In this document: in pieces, positions 1 to 7,722 of the stretch
Position numbering within the stretch: the stretch's first letter is position 1
How the letters are laid out: the number at the start of each line of letters is the position of its first letter
NCBI GenBank assembly: GCA_964373665.1
Contig: CAYJVM010000004.1
Location: forward strand, 1 to 57,130
Length of the DNA: 57,130 nt
Origin: JACOWB01 sp964373665
GTDB lineage: Archaea > Aenigmatarchaeota > Aenigmatarchaeia > CG10238-14 > SCSR01
Direction: 5' to 3'
The notes under the pieces: generated by a model
What the model was told of the DNA's origin: nothing
Databases searched by the model: none
The model's input: only the letters and a program-made list of their open reading frames with translations
Program-made: the position numbers and the translations under genes

Positions 1-51
1 GTTAGAGATTAGTGCACTTATGTGTTAATTATGACCAATAGATTTTAGAGA

Positions 52-73
52 ACCTACATTACAAAATGTAGGT
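52..73. repeat. Perfect 9-bp inverted repeat (hairpin)
   Basis: ACCTACATT and AATGTAGGT are separated by a four-base loop. Imperfect direct repeats starting GTGCACTTA (13) and GTACACTTA (72) flank it. It lies just upstream of a LAGLIDADG gene, so it may be a terminator of an upstream gene or part of the element boundary. Confidence 0.55.
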
Positions 74-77
74 ACAC

Positions 78-83
78 TTAAAT
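78..83 (+). promoter_or_regulatory. TATA-like box TTAAAT
   Basis: An AT-rich box lies 24-29 bases before the ATG at 107, the spacing expected for a leaderless archaeal transcript. This supports the 107 start. Confidence 0.4.
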
Positions 84-106
84 GTTTACACTTGTAAATA
101 TCATAT

Positions 107-1207
107 ATGATAGAGTTAACTTTGTTACTCCCAAGAACTTCGATGGAATTTCCTAAACATATGAAAAAATTATTAATAGACAAGTTTGGCTCTCTTAGCC
201 AAACATCATTACACTTTAGATTATCGGCTGACTATTTCGCAAATGCTATAAGAACTGGTAGGGTTTCAATTAGTGTTCTAGACAAGGTCGCAAACAATTT
301 AGGAGTTAGAATTACTATCAGGAGTGTGTATTCTACTAATGGAAGATTGGTAAAAATACCTAGAAACTTTCAAACTGAGCATGTAGCTAGAATATTAGGA
401 AATATTTTAGGTGATGGTTGTATTGACAAAAATTTTGTTATCAGATATACGAATACATCTGAAGAACTACTTGAAGATTTTAACTATTCGATGTCCAAGG
501 TTTTTGGATACGGATGTTTGAATACACCTCTAAAGAAGACTAGTAATTACATGAAAAATAAAATTTATACAGAGCTTCGTTGTTCCAATATTTGCGGTAA
601 AATTCTGATAAACCAATTTGGTAGATTCGCGTATGGTAAAAGTGAAGGTGCGAATGAAAAATTCATTCCACCTGTTGTATTCGAATGGCCAGAAAAATTA
701 AGGTGGGCTTTCATTGCGGCCATTATTGATGATGAAGGATCTATAGGATATAGGAGAATAAGCATAAACCAGGTTGCACCAAAACTTACAGCCGATATAG
801 AAAATTTATTAAAGTCTCTGGGTATTAGGACTATAACTTACAAGAAACCCCATCAAAAGTACAGAACCGGTTTTCTGAATAGAATAGAGGTATTTGGTAA
901 ATATGACGGTTTAAGAGTTATAAACATGATCAAACCTTTCATAAAAAACAAGTTCAAAATAAGAAAACTGCATGAACTAGAAAATTATTTCATTTCTGTA
1001 AAGTCCAAAAGACGCAAAGGGGATTTAGAAAGGGAGATACTATCCCATTTAAGAATCAGGGATTTTTCAATAAAGGATTTTTCTAAAGAATTGAACCTAT
1101 CAGAGGAACCGCTACGTAGAAAACTTGTTGAATTGTACAACAAAAAACTAATAAATCGAATACAAGAAGGTAGGAAGTATAAATTTCAGATTTCCCAATC
1201 GGCATAA
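107..1207 (+). CDS. Stand-alone LAGLIDADG homing endonuclease-like protein with C-terminal HTH
   Basis: The 366-residue protein has two LAGLIDADG-type helices: one near residue 98 (ending LGDG) and one near residue 207 (ending DDEGS). This is the two-motif layout of monomeric LAGLIDADG nucleases. About 50 N-terminal residues look like a small helical DNA-binding domain, and the last 70 form a winged-helix-like segment. No intein splicing blocks (N-terminal Cys block, C-terminal HN) are visible, so it is free-standing. The chosen start has a TATA-like box at 78-83; ATG 143 (MEFPKHM) is the alternative. The second acidic motif is intact, so it may cleave DNA; a regulatory (WhiA-like) role cannot be excluded. 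Its 3' end overlaps the convergent rhomboid gene by 22 bases. Confidence 0.8.
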   Translation: MIELTLLLPRTSMEFPKHMKKLLIDKFGSLSQTSLHFRLSADYFANAIRTGRVSISVLDKVANNLGVRITIRSVYSTNGRLVKIPRNFQTEHVARILGNILGDGCIDKNFVIRYTNTSEELLEDFNYSMSKVFGYGCLNTPLKKTSNYMKNKIYTELRCSNICGKILINQFGRFAYGKSEGANEKFIPPVVFEWPEKLRWAFIAAIIDDEGSIGYRRISINQVAPKLTADIENLLKSLGIRTITYKKPHQKYRTGFLNRIEVFGKYDGLRVINMIKPFIKNKFKIRKLHELENYFISVKSKRRKGDLEREILSHLRIRDFSIKDFSKELNLSEEPLRRKLVELYNKKLINRIQEGRKYKFQISQSA

Positions 1208-1800
1208 CCCGTCACACGCATACTCCTTCGTTTTCTATGTTCCATTAATCTCCACCTAAGGTATGCCCCAATCAAAAACCCGACAAACAACCCCGCTAGA
1301 TGGCTTCCATGCGCTATATTTCCTGGAGCAAATAATCCAAGGAATCCAGACAGCACCCAAAACACAGAAGCTACTACCATCGGCAACGGAAAGAATCCAA
1401 AGACCCAAACCATCTGGAACGGCATCAGCACAGCGAGTGTTCCCATTATACCATATATCGCCCCACTCGCACCAACCGCCGGAATCAACGAACTGCTCGC
1501 TGTCAGTATATATCCGACGCTGCCAGCGATTCCTGAAACAAAATAGATTATCGCATATCTTGTGGAACCAATGAAATTTTCCAAAATCAACCCGAACATC
1601 AGCAGTGCGAACATGTTGAAGAATAAATGTGTTATATCAGCGTGCATGAACATTGCCGTAATGAACGTCCAAGGCCTGTCTGCTGCGTATGCTGGAGTGA
1701 ACGAAAGCATATCCCAATCAATGGGCAACAATAACTGAAGTATGAACACAGTCACACAAGCTATAAGAATGCCTAATGTCCAATTCAATCTTAAATTCAT
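1186..1800 (-). CDS. Rhomboid family intramembrane serine protease
   Basis: This 204-residue polytopic membrane protein has about six hydrophobic segments. It carries the rhomboid signature: HADITHLFFNM near residues 53-63, the nucleophile in GASGAIYG (Ser112), and the partner histidine in AHGSHLAG (His167). Rhomboids cleave transmembrane helices within the bilayer. The basic C-terminus (RWRLMEHRKRRS) fits a cytoplasmic tail. The length is that of the minimal six-helix rhomboid core. It is convergent with the LAGLIDADG gene and divergent from map. Its substrate cannot be inferred. Confidence 0.93.
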   Translation of the reverse strand: MNLRLNWTLGILIACVTVFILQLLLPIDWDMLSFTPAYAADRPWTFITAMFMHADITHLFFNMFALLMFGLILENFIGSTRYAIIYFVSGIAGSVGYILTASSSLIPAVGASGAIYGIMGTLAVLMPFQMVWVFGFFPLPMVVASVFWVLSGFLGLFAPGNIAHGSHLAGLFVGFLIGAYLRWRLMEHRKRRSMRVTGYADWEI

Positions 1801-1838
1801 TAATAGATGTAGTCATCATTTTGATATAAAGTGTTTGC

Positions 1839-2702
1839 ATGGAAAAGGAAGAATTGGCATCATATGAAAAGGCGTTTTCAATTGCAGATCAAGTGGTAGA
1901 GTTTTCGAGAAAGTTTGTAAAGGATGGTTCAAAGGCCCTTGAGATTGCAGAGTCTGTGGAAAGGGAGATTGTCGATCTTGGCGGCAAGCCAGCATGGCCT
2001 GTCAATATATCCATAAACGAGATTGCCGCTCATTACACGCCAAGCATAAATGACAGTCTGGCGCTAAAGGATGGTGATTTTGTCAAGGTTGACATAGGTG
2101 TGCATGTGGACGGCTATCCATGTGACAGGGCTTATACCATATGCGTCGGTAAAAAGTCAGATCCCATGATAGAGGCATCGGAAAAGGCGCTGGAGGAGAC
2201 ATTAAAGCTGGTAATACCTGGCACTAAAGTATGGCAGATTTCAGAAGTTTGCGAGGACACTGTGAATTCTATGGGATTCAACGTCATAAGGAACCTGGCC
2301 GGACATAGAATTGAGCGATACAATCAGCATGCGCATCCATCGATCCCTAACAGCAAGAACAAAATACAGGACGAAATCGAATCTGGAAAAGTTTACGCGA
2401 TGGAGGTTTTTGCGACGAATGGTAGCGGTTTTGTAATCGAGTCTTCGCCAACAAGAATTTTTCAGTTCTCAGATGACGCCCCTGTGAGGATGCCAGAGGC
2501 AAGAAGGATATTGGACTTGGCGCGAAAGGACTTTGAGAAATTACCATTCACACAGAGATGGATCAAAGACACAAGCCCACTGAAGATAGACATGGCTCTA
2601 AGGCAACTGATCGAGGTTGGTGCAGTCAGAAACTATCCCCCTTTGAAGGAGGAGAGCAACAGCATGGTGGCTGTCACCGAAAAGAGCGTAATTGTTAAAT
2701 GA
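1839..2702 (+). CDS. map: Methionine aminopeptidase, archaeal type II
   Basis: It removes the initiator Met from nascent proteins. The 287-residue protein has the pita-bread metallopeptidase fold. Visible metal and active-site segments are NEIAAHYTP (His in the S1 region), VKVDIGVHVDGYPCDRA (two Asp ligands), LAGHRIERYNQHA (His ligand) and a C-terminal Glu in the VAVTEKSV region. The roughly 60-residue helical insertion before the last block marks type II (archaeal/eukaryal). The length is normal. The start follows a short AT-rich divergent region shared with the rhomboid gene. Confidence 0.95.
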   Translation: MEKEELASYEKAFSIADQVVEFSRKFVKDGSKALEIAESVEREIVDLGGKPAWPVNISINEIAAHYTPSINDSLALKDGDFVKVDIGVHVDGYPCDRAYTICVGKKSDPMIEASEKALEETLKLVIPGTKVWQISEVCEDTVNSMGFNVIRNLAGHRIERYNQHAHPSIPNSKNKIQDEIESGKVYAMEVFATNGSGFVIESSPTRIFQFSDDAPVRMPEARRILDLARKDFEKLPFTQRWIKDTSPLKIDMALRQLIEVGAVRNYPPLKEESNSMVAVTEKSVIVK

Positions 2703-2709
2703 CTTTATA
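2703..2709 (+). promoter_or_regulatory. TATA-like box upstream of the 38-residue zinc protein
   Basis: TTTATAT lies 24-30 bases before the GTG at 2733, matching leaderless spacing. It sits immediately after the map stop codon. Confidence 0.4.
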
Positions 2710-2732
2710 TTCTACGAAACAAAGTTATAATT

Positions 2733-2849
2733 GTGCATACCAAATGCGACAACTGTAAGGGGACTGTAAAGGAAGTTGGGAAGTTGTTCAAAACTGGTTA
2801 TCTTTGGCTGTGCAAGACTTGTAGGAAGGATCGCAAGCGAAGAAGATAA
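2733..2849 (+). CDS. Micro-protein, four-Cys zinc ribbon (38 aa)
   Basis: A GTG-started frame encodes a 38-residue protein with CDNC near the start and CKTC near the end, 17 residues apart, plus a basic tail (RKDRKRRR). The paired CxxC knuckles indicate a zinc ribbon, and the tail suggests nucleic-acid or ribosome binding. A TATA-like box sits at leaderless distance. I do not recognise a named family. Confidence 0.55.
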   Translation: MHTKCDNCKGTVKEVGKLFKTGYLWLCKTCRKDRKRRR

Positions 2850-2910
2850 GAATCTTTTTATCGCCGTTTCATGTATTTAAATTTTAATCCACATTCTCTA
2901 TAGAATACTG

Positions 2911-4080
2911 ATGCTAATGATTACTGCACATGATATTCACAAAGTTGTATGGGGTTACAAGCCTGACAATATCCATATAGGTGTTCTTGGATCTCATTCT
3001 GCAGTTGCTCTCGGCCGGGCTGCCAAAGCTTTCGGGGCTAAGACATTGCTTGTTGCTCAGGCTGGAAGGGACGAACTTTATGTAAAGTATAACAGCCATC
3101 TTTACGACCATGTAATTTCTGTGGACGACTTTAAGCAAATATTAGAACCTAAAGTCCAGGCTGAATTGTTAGAACACAATACAATATGGGTTCCTCACCG
3201 CTCTTTCACAGTCTACGTGGGTGTAGATGGTATAGAAAATCAATTCAGCGTACCTATATATGGAAACCGAGCCATGCTCAGAACAGAAGATAGAAACGAT
3301 CCCAGAAACCAGTATTATTTTCTGGGAAAGGCAGGGATAAAGTATCCAAAGTATTATGAAACCCCAGACCAAATCGATGGTCCGGTTATAGTAAAGGTTC
3401 AGAGAGCAGACAAACCATTAGAAAGAACCTTTTTTGTAGCGACTTCCCCAGAGGATTACTATGCACAAGTTAAAGCCTACAGAAAGGTGGGTCTTATAGA
3501 TGATGCTGTTTTACGGAAATCTAGAATTGAAGCTTACGTGTTAGGGGCAAAAGTTAATGCTAATTTCCATGGTTACGCTATGAAAGATTTGTTTGGTGAT
3601 CTTGACCTTGTAGGATTCAGTGGTAGAAGGCAAGTTAATTTGCAAGGCTTTCTGGACCTTCCTGCAAGAGAACAGTTGAAGCTTGATGTATTGCCAAATA
3701 ATGAGGAAGTTGGGCATTATGGAATCACAGTAAGGGAATCTTTTCTTTCCATGTTTTATAGAGCCGCCGAAAGATTTATGAGAGTTGTAGAAGAAGAGGC
3801 ACCACCCGGAATGATAGGGTCTTTTGGATTGCAGGGTGCGCTTGCCTACGGCCCAGATGGCAGGACTATGGAATTTGTGGTGTTTGACGTCTCTCCGAGA
3901 ATCCCTGGGGATCCTGCAATAGGTCCTACATCACCTGAGATGAGAGGCCTGACTTTGAAGTATAGGAATTTGTTGAATCATGTTTATGGAGGGGAAAGAA
4001 TAGAGGATCCCTTGGATTTAACTGTATTGGAAATTATGGAAGCTGCCAAAATAGGTAGGCTACATGAGGTTGTTAGTTAA
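2911..4080 (+). CDS. PurP-like ATP-grasp protein, divergent paralogue
   Basis: The 389-residue protein is homologous throughout to the PurP next door (FAICAR synthetase family, formate-dependent step of archaeal purine synthesis). Shared blocks are the N-terminal GSHSAVALGRAAKAFG, the VPHRSFTVYVG region, VPIYGNRAMLRTE and PPGMIGSFGLQ. The glycine-rich nucleotide loop that is GARGGKGFF in the neighbour reads RADKPLERTFF here. The C-terminal SARIVAGTNPFG block is replaced by SPRIPGDPAIGPTSPEM. It may therefore lack canonical ATP/formate chemistry, or act on another substrate or as a partner subunit. Its stop overlaps the next start by one base, so the two genes are co-translated. Confidence 0.8.
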   Translation: MLMITAHDIHKVVWGYKPDNIHIGVLGSHSAVALGRAAKAFGAKTLLVAQAGRDELYVKYNSHLYDHVISVDDFKQILEPKVQAELLEHNTIWVPHRSFTVYVGVDGIENQFSVPIYGNRAMLRTEDRNDPRNQYYFLGKAGIKYPKYYETPDQIDGPVIVKVQRADKPLERTFFVATSPEDYYAQVKAYRKVGLIDDAVLRKSRIEAYVLGAKVNANFHGYAMKDLFGDLDLVGFSGRRQVNLQGFLDLPAREQLKLDVLPNNEEVGHYGITVRESFLSMFYRAAERFMRVVEEEAPPGMIGSFGLQGALAYGPDGRTMEFVVFDVSPRIPGDPAIGPTSPEMRGLTLKYRNLLNHVYGGERIEDPLDLTVLEIMEAAKIGRLHEVVS

Positions 4081-5180
4081 TGAATGGTGAAACTAGATCA
4101 GTTTTGAACTCTTATAACAGGGGTAATATAGCTATAGCGACTATATGCTCTCATTCCGCCCTTCAAATCTTGTATGGCGCTCGCCAAGAAGGATTCAAGA
4201 CTGTAGGTATAGTCAGACCAGATAGAAGACCTGTCTATGATGCGTACCAAGCAGCCACACCCGATGTCTACATAGAAGTGAAGGATTGGAAAGATGTCAT
4301 AGACGAAAAAGTGCAACAACAGTTAGCGAATATGAATGCTATTGTGATACCACATGGTTCATTTGTCGAATATGTCGGACCATCGAACATGCAGGACGGT
4401 TTCTATGTTCCTATTCTTGGCAACAGGGAAACCCTTACATGGGAGGGTGACAGAGCTAAGCAGCGGGAGTGGTTGAGTAAAGCTGGCGTTCGAGTCCCAA
4501 AGGAATATGCAAGCCCTGATGACATAGACGGGAAGATTTTTGTAAAGTTCAGGGGTGCAAGAGGTGGCAAGGGATTTTTCACGGTTTCATCTAGGGCAGA
4601 TTTTTTCCATGAGCTCTATAGAAGAATAGATGATGGTACATTAAGACCGGATGATGAGAACAACGCTACAATACAGGAATTTCTGCCAGGGGTTCGCTAT
4701 TATCCACATTATTTCTTTTCGCCTTTTGAGGACTCTGTAGGTCTGCCAATTAACAACGGTGTGCTCGTCCATATGGGTTTCGATAAGAGGATAGAGCCCG
4801 TGGATGAAGCGTATAGGGCGTTGCCGGATGTGCCGCCTGAATTTATGGATTATACTATAACAGGAAATCATGCTGTATCTATTAGGGAAAGCTTCCTGCC
4901 TGAGATATGGAAAATGGGGAAAGGTACTGTTGAAGCATCTCAAAATTTGATACCGCCTGGTATGATAGGTCCGTTTGCGTTGGAAACATTCTACCATCCT
5001 GAAACAGGATTTACAGTTTTTGAAATATCCGCCAGGATAGTTGCAGGTACTAATCCATTTGGAGAAGGATCAGAGTATTCCGTGTGGACTTTTGGAAGGC
5101 CTGTATCCACTGGAAGAAGGATAGCCATGGAAATTAAAACTGCGGCTGAACGGGATGAATTGTATAAGATAGTTTCATAG
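4080..5180 (+). CDS. purP: FAICAR synthetase-like (formate-dependent AICAR formyltransferase)
   Basis: PurP forms formyl-AICAR from AICAR, formate and ATP in archaeal purine synthesis. The 366-residue protein keeps the family's diagnostic blocks: ATICSHSALQILYGA, VIPHGSFVEYVG, PILGNRETLTWE, the ATP-binding FRGARGGKGFF, ITGNHAVSIRES, PPGMIGPFALE and FEISARIVAGTNPFGEGS. The length is typical for PurP. It shares an A of stop/start (TAATG) with the divergent paralogue upstream, which suggests a heteromeric complex or a recent division of function. No other pur gene is in the window. Confidence 0.88.
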   Translation: MNGETRSVLNSYNRGNIAIATICSHSALQILYGARQEGFKTVGIVRPDRRPVYDAYQAATPDVYIEVKDWKDVIDEKVQQQLANMNAIVIPHGSFVEYVGPSNMQDGFYVPILGNRETLTWEGDRAKQREWLSKAGVRVPKEYASPDDIDGKIFVKFRGARGGKGFFTVSSRADFFHELYRRIDDGTLRPDDENNATIQEFLPGVRYYPHYFFSPFEDSVGLPINNGVLVHMGFDKRIEPVDEAYRALPDVPPEFMDYTITGNHAVSIRESFLPEIWKMGKGTVEASQNLIPPGMIGPFALETFYHPETGFTVFEISARIVAGTNPFGEGSEYSVWTFGRPVSTGRRIAMEIKTAAERDELYKIVS

Positions 5181-5229
5181 TTCTGTTGGGAAGCGTTGCA
5201 AGTTTATATCCTTCAAGTTCTAACTAAAG

Positions 5230-5631
5230 GTGGGTTTTATACTATACAGACTGGAGAAAATAAAAAGGCCCATAGGATATGAAGTTTCTGTGCAGAAAAC
5301 TGCTGAAGGTTTGGTTCTATTCTTAAATCTGGTTCCTCACCGCTCTATACCACTGAACGATGTGTCTGGTGCTCTCGAATTTTACTTTGACAGAGTGGGC
5401 AACGAAACTGGACTGGAGAGGGATGAGAGTCTGGTGGATGTAAGACCACCTTTCATTAAAGCCCGTGTAGAATACAATGTTAATGGCATCCCTGTAGATG
5501 TTGACCAAGTTAGAAAAATAGCTGAAGATCCCGATGTTCTTGATGTGATACTCAGGGCGATGGCTTATCGATCAGGTGATATTGGCCGTGGCGTCGACTG
5601 GAAAAGTCTTTATTCAATAGAGCCGCTTTAG
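5230..5631 (+). CDS. Hypothetical protein (133 aa)
   Basis: I do not recognise a family. It begins at GTG 5230, 49 bases after purP, and looks soluble with mixed alpha/beta character and no signal or membrane segment. It may be co-transcribed with the PurP pair. A further in-frame-looking stretch (about 5633-5764, containing a 30-codon frame from ATG 5672) follows and could be a remnant or a micro-gene, but I see no support beyond an open frame. Confidence 0.5.
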   Translation: MGFILYRLEKIKRPIGYEVSVQKTAEGLVLFLNLVPHRSIPLNDVSGALEFYFDRVGNETGLERDESLVDVRPPFIKARVEYNVNGIPVDVDQVRKIAEDPDVLDVILRAMAYRSGDIGRGVDWKSLYSIEPL

Positions 5632-5859
5632 CGCAAAAACTCATCTGCGATATTCCTTTGACGAGTTTAAAATGGAGATAAGGCAAAACTTTGGGAGCAT
5701 AATAGGCGAATGGAAAGAAGTCATAGTTTCCAAAGTGTATTTATTGGAAGATTTCAGGTTCTAGCTTTATTTATTCACAAGTTCTATTTAGAGTAAGGAA
5801 AATGCTCCAACTGGATGTGAGAGTTCCAGAAGGACGGCTTTTCGGAGATAACGTCAAGT

Positions 5860-6162
5860 ATGAAAGATAATAAAATAAGACAAGATGAATGGAAGAACGT
5901 GATTAAAATCGTTAAATGTCTTTTTGAGGCAAAAGACACCTGGTTATGGTATAGAGAGATTGGGAGACGCTGCAAACTGAATCACAAGACAGTTTCTCGC
6001 CTTATAGACAAGTATCTGAAGGAATCCGTCATCGAGCAGGAGGGTGTTCCGCCTTTCTTGAAGATCAAGATGGTCAGGTTAAAGCCAGGAGTAAGTGCCA
6101 GAAGTATTTTGAACTATCTTAGGGTCAAGAGAAGGATAGACAATGTAAGAAACTCCATATAA
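5860..6162 (+). CDS. Winged helix-turn-helix protein (100 aa)
   Basis: A small, basic, soluble protein. Residues 25-65 read as a helix-turn-helix (REIGRRCKLNHKTVSRLIDKYL) followed by a short wing (VIEQEGVPPFLKIKMVRL), the arrangement of archaeal winged-helix regulators. No effector domain is present. Its start overlaps a 22-codon frame from ATG 5802 that I do not call. The gene is on its own strand block, so its target is unknown. Confidence 0.65.
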   Translation: MKDNKIRQDEWKNVIKIVKCLFEAKDTWLWYREIGRRCKLNHKTVSRLIDKYLKESVIEQEGVPPFLKIKMVRLKPGVSARSILNYLRVKRRIDNVRNSI

Positions 6163-6204
6163 ATTATCTCCCAGAAAAATGGTAACTTTATATAGAAGGA
6201 AAGC

Positions 6205-6213
6205 TATATATAA
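6205..6213 (+). promoter_or_regulatory. TATA box TATATAATA
   Basis: A strong AT box about 25-30 bases before a likely transcription start near 6238. A Shine-Dalgarno-like AGGGGTGA at 6241-6248 then precedes ATG 6254. This pair decides the start of the 43-residue zinc ribbon against an upstream in-frame ATG at 6179. Confidence 0.5.
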
Positions 6214-6253
6214 TAGTTCGGTCTTGATCGGTCGAATCCAAGGGGTGAAATTA

Positions 6254-6385
6254 ATGTCAAAGTTTAGTCCATTCATTAGCAAGGTCAACGTGCCTTGCAG
6301 AAAATGCCATACTTTCGTTAGAGCTGGTGTTTTCGAAAAAATTGAGGTTTGTCCTCATTGCAGACTGAAGTGGGGCACTAACTAG
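6254..6385 (+). CDS. Micro-protein, rubredoxin-like zinc ribbon (43 aa)
   Basis: The protein has two CxxC knuckles: VPCRKCHT and VCPHCRLKWG. They are separated by about 15 residues, as in single zinc ribbons. The ATG at 6254 is chosen because AGGGGTGA lies 5 bases upstream. An ATG at 6179 would add 25 unremarkable residues and overlap the TATA box. It likely binds zinc; partner unknown. Confidence 0.65.
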   Translation: MSKFSPFISKVNVPCRKCHTFVRAGVFEKIEVCPHCRLKWGTN

Positions 6386-6466
6386 TTCCGCTTCTCTACC
6401 TCTTCTTTGATACCGTTTAGATGGGAAGTAGGTATATTTGCTGTAGATTTAGGGATGTACAGCGCT

Positions 6467-7195
6467 TCAGCTAACTGCAGCGATGTAACGCACCCATCTT
6501 TCATTACCTTTTTCGAAACTTTCGATTTCTTTTGTTCTGTCTCTCATACGAGATAATAAACTTCTTGTGGAGGAAATGTCTTTATAGTCTATTCTAGGTG
6601 TTAGTTCCTTATAACTAATTTCACCTATTTCTTTAATTATTTCCAATGTTTTTTTCATTTTTGGGCTCAAATTAACCGATATTCTATTGATAGCGTCAAT
6701 TTCGGCTTCCATTTTCGATTTTACAGGTTCAGGAAGCTCTTCTGATATTTCAGAGATCCTGTCCATAGAACTAAGCATGATATCAAACTTTTCTTGTGTG
6801 AGTTTATCATGTGATTCAAGAATAGATTTAACAGCTAAGAGAAGATCAATTAGCTTTTGATGGTCATAATTGGCATTCATCCAGTCTTTTGTGACCATTA
6901 ATGACTCAATACGGTTTAAAGCAGCGTTGATATCATGTATTGAGCGTCCAGTGTATCCGGCAGCCAAACCGAGTTCAAGAGAAGTTTTTTCAAGTGAGAT
7001 ATCTTTTTCAACAGGGCGATGTAAAGACGATGTAACATCGCTGTAACCAGACTGAGATGATGTATCCGATGTAATACGATGTGAATCGATGTAATCTTTT
7101 TCTACATCGATGTAACTCGATGTAACCGATGTAATTGCATCGCCTGCATCGCTGCGATTTTTCTTAAATAAGCGCTTCAACCATCCAAAAACCAT
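6467..7195 (-). CDS. Hypothetical protein with C-terminal winged-helix-like domain; 5' part carries the phased CGATGTAA array
   Basis: A 242-residue soluble protein. Residues 1-15 are basic (FGWLKRLFKKNR), residues 18-60 are a low-complexity Ser/Thr/Asp stretch, and residues 65-165 are helical. The last 65 residues resemble a MarR-type winged helix (LEIIKEIGEISYKELTPRI, then MRDRTKEIESFEKG). The low-complexity part is exactly where CGATGTAA repeats occur in all three reading frames, so its composition is driven by a DNA-level constraint. The protein may bind its own array, as RepA-like or partition proteins do. That is inference. No family name is claimed. Confidence 0.6.
   Translation of the reverse strand: MVFGWLKRLFKKNRSDAGDAITSVTSSYIDVEKDYIDSHRITSDTSSQSGYSDVTSSLHRPVEKDISLEKTSLELGLAAGYTGRSIHDINAALNRIESLMVTKDWMNANYDHQKLIDLLLAVKSILESHDKLTQEKFDIMLSSMDRISEISEELPEPVKSKMEAEIDAINRISVNLSPKMKKTLEIIKEIGEISYKELTPRIDYKDISSTRSLLSRMRDRTKEIESFEKGNERWVRYIAAVS
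7017..7152 (-). repeat. Phased iteron-like array of CGATGTAA
   Basis: There are exact copies at 7017, 7028, 7067, 7087, 7108, 7118 and 7127, and one- or two-mismatch copies at 7058 (TGATGTAT) and 7077 (CGATGTGA). Start-to-start distances are 11, 30, 9, 10, 10, 21, 10 and 9 bases, all close to whole helical turns. Inverted CATCG cores occur at 7036, 7104, 7139 and 7147. The array lies inside the coding region of the 242-residue protein but is read in three different frames, so it is a DNA or RNA signal. Confidence 0.85.
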
Positions 7196-7707
7196 ATTAT
7201 TTTATTGCTTTTCTCACAAATAAGCTTTTCGCTCAAAAACTCACTATAGTCTAAATCTATCAAAACCTCACTTTTTCTATTTTAGGTTATCTCTTGTCTA
7301 ACTCTCACTTTAGCTTTATGGAGATAAAATTTTTATCTCTAAAAATATATCCTCACTTAAATATATAATGCAATTCATTTCTATGTATTTATGTTTTATA
7401 AAATATGTTTTATTCTTTTTCATATTAACCCTCACTTTGTTATAAAGTCTCACCAATATCTATTTTTCTTATTATATTTTATATCATATACTTAATTTCT
7501 CTCACTTTTTGGCAAAATTATTAGACACTCACAAATATGTTATGTAGAATATGCTTTATTTTGGTATTAAGGGGGCTGAAAAAGGTCTATTTTGGGTTAT
7601 TTAGGCGTATTATCGCTATTTAGAAGCTGTTAGATAACTGGAAATCTGCAAAATATTATACTCACGAAAATATGTAATGTAGAATACAAATTATATTTAT
7701 ATTATAC
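7196..7707. repeat. Gene-free AT-rich region with unidirectional CTCAC repeats; candidate origin or control region
   Basis: No gene is visible in these 510 bases. CTCAC occurs on the plus strand at 7213, 7240, 7267, 7304, 7352, 7431, 7449, 7501, 7528 and 7661, and again at 7998 just after the next gene. I saw no GTGAG. Most copies extend to CTCACTTT or CTCACAAA. Two copies head near-identical 25-base units (7528-7552 and 7661-7686, sharing ATGTAGAATA). Together with the adjacent CGATGTAA array, this resembles an origin, centromere or multi-operator region. No Orc1/Cdc6 gene is in the window. Confidence 0.5.
7691..7706 (+). promoter_or_regulatory. TATA box for small membrane protein
   Basis: TTATATTTATATTATA is centred about 25 bases before ATG 7723. 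This spacing favours the ATG over the in-frame GTG at 7708, which would lie inside the expected leader. Confidence 0.45.
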
Positions 7708-7722
7708 GTGTATATTATTGAT

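Noticed and set aside
107..1207. LAGLIDADG gene considered as an intein remnant
   Set aside because: No N-terminal Cys block or terminal HN motif, and no extein sequence on either side.
4641..4997. 118-codon minus-strand frame opposite purP
   Set aside because: It is antisense to conserved PurP motifs and has no recognisable domain.
5802..5870. 22-codon frame ahead of the winged-helix gene
   Set aside because: No ribosome-binding site or known motif; overlaps the better-supported start at 5860.
7213..7665. CTCAC repeats considered as a CRISPR array
   Set aside because: The repeat is only five to eight bases, intervals range from 18 to 133 bases, and no cas1/cas2 genes are present.
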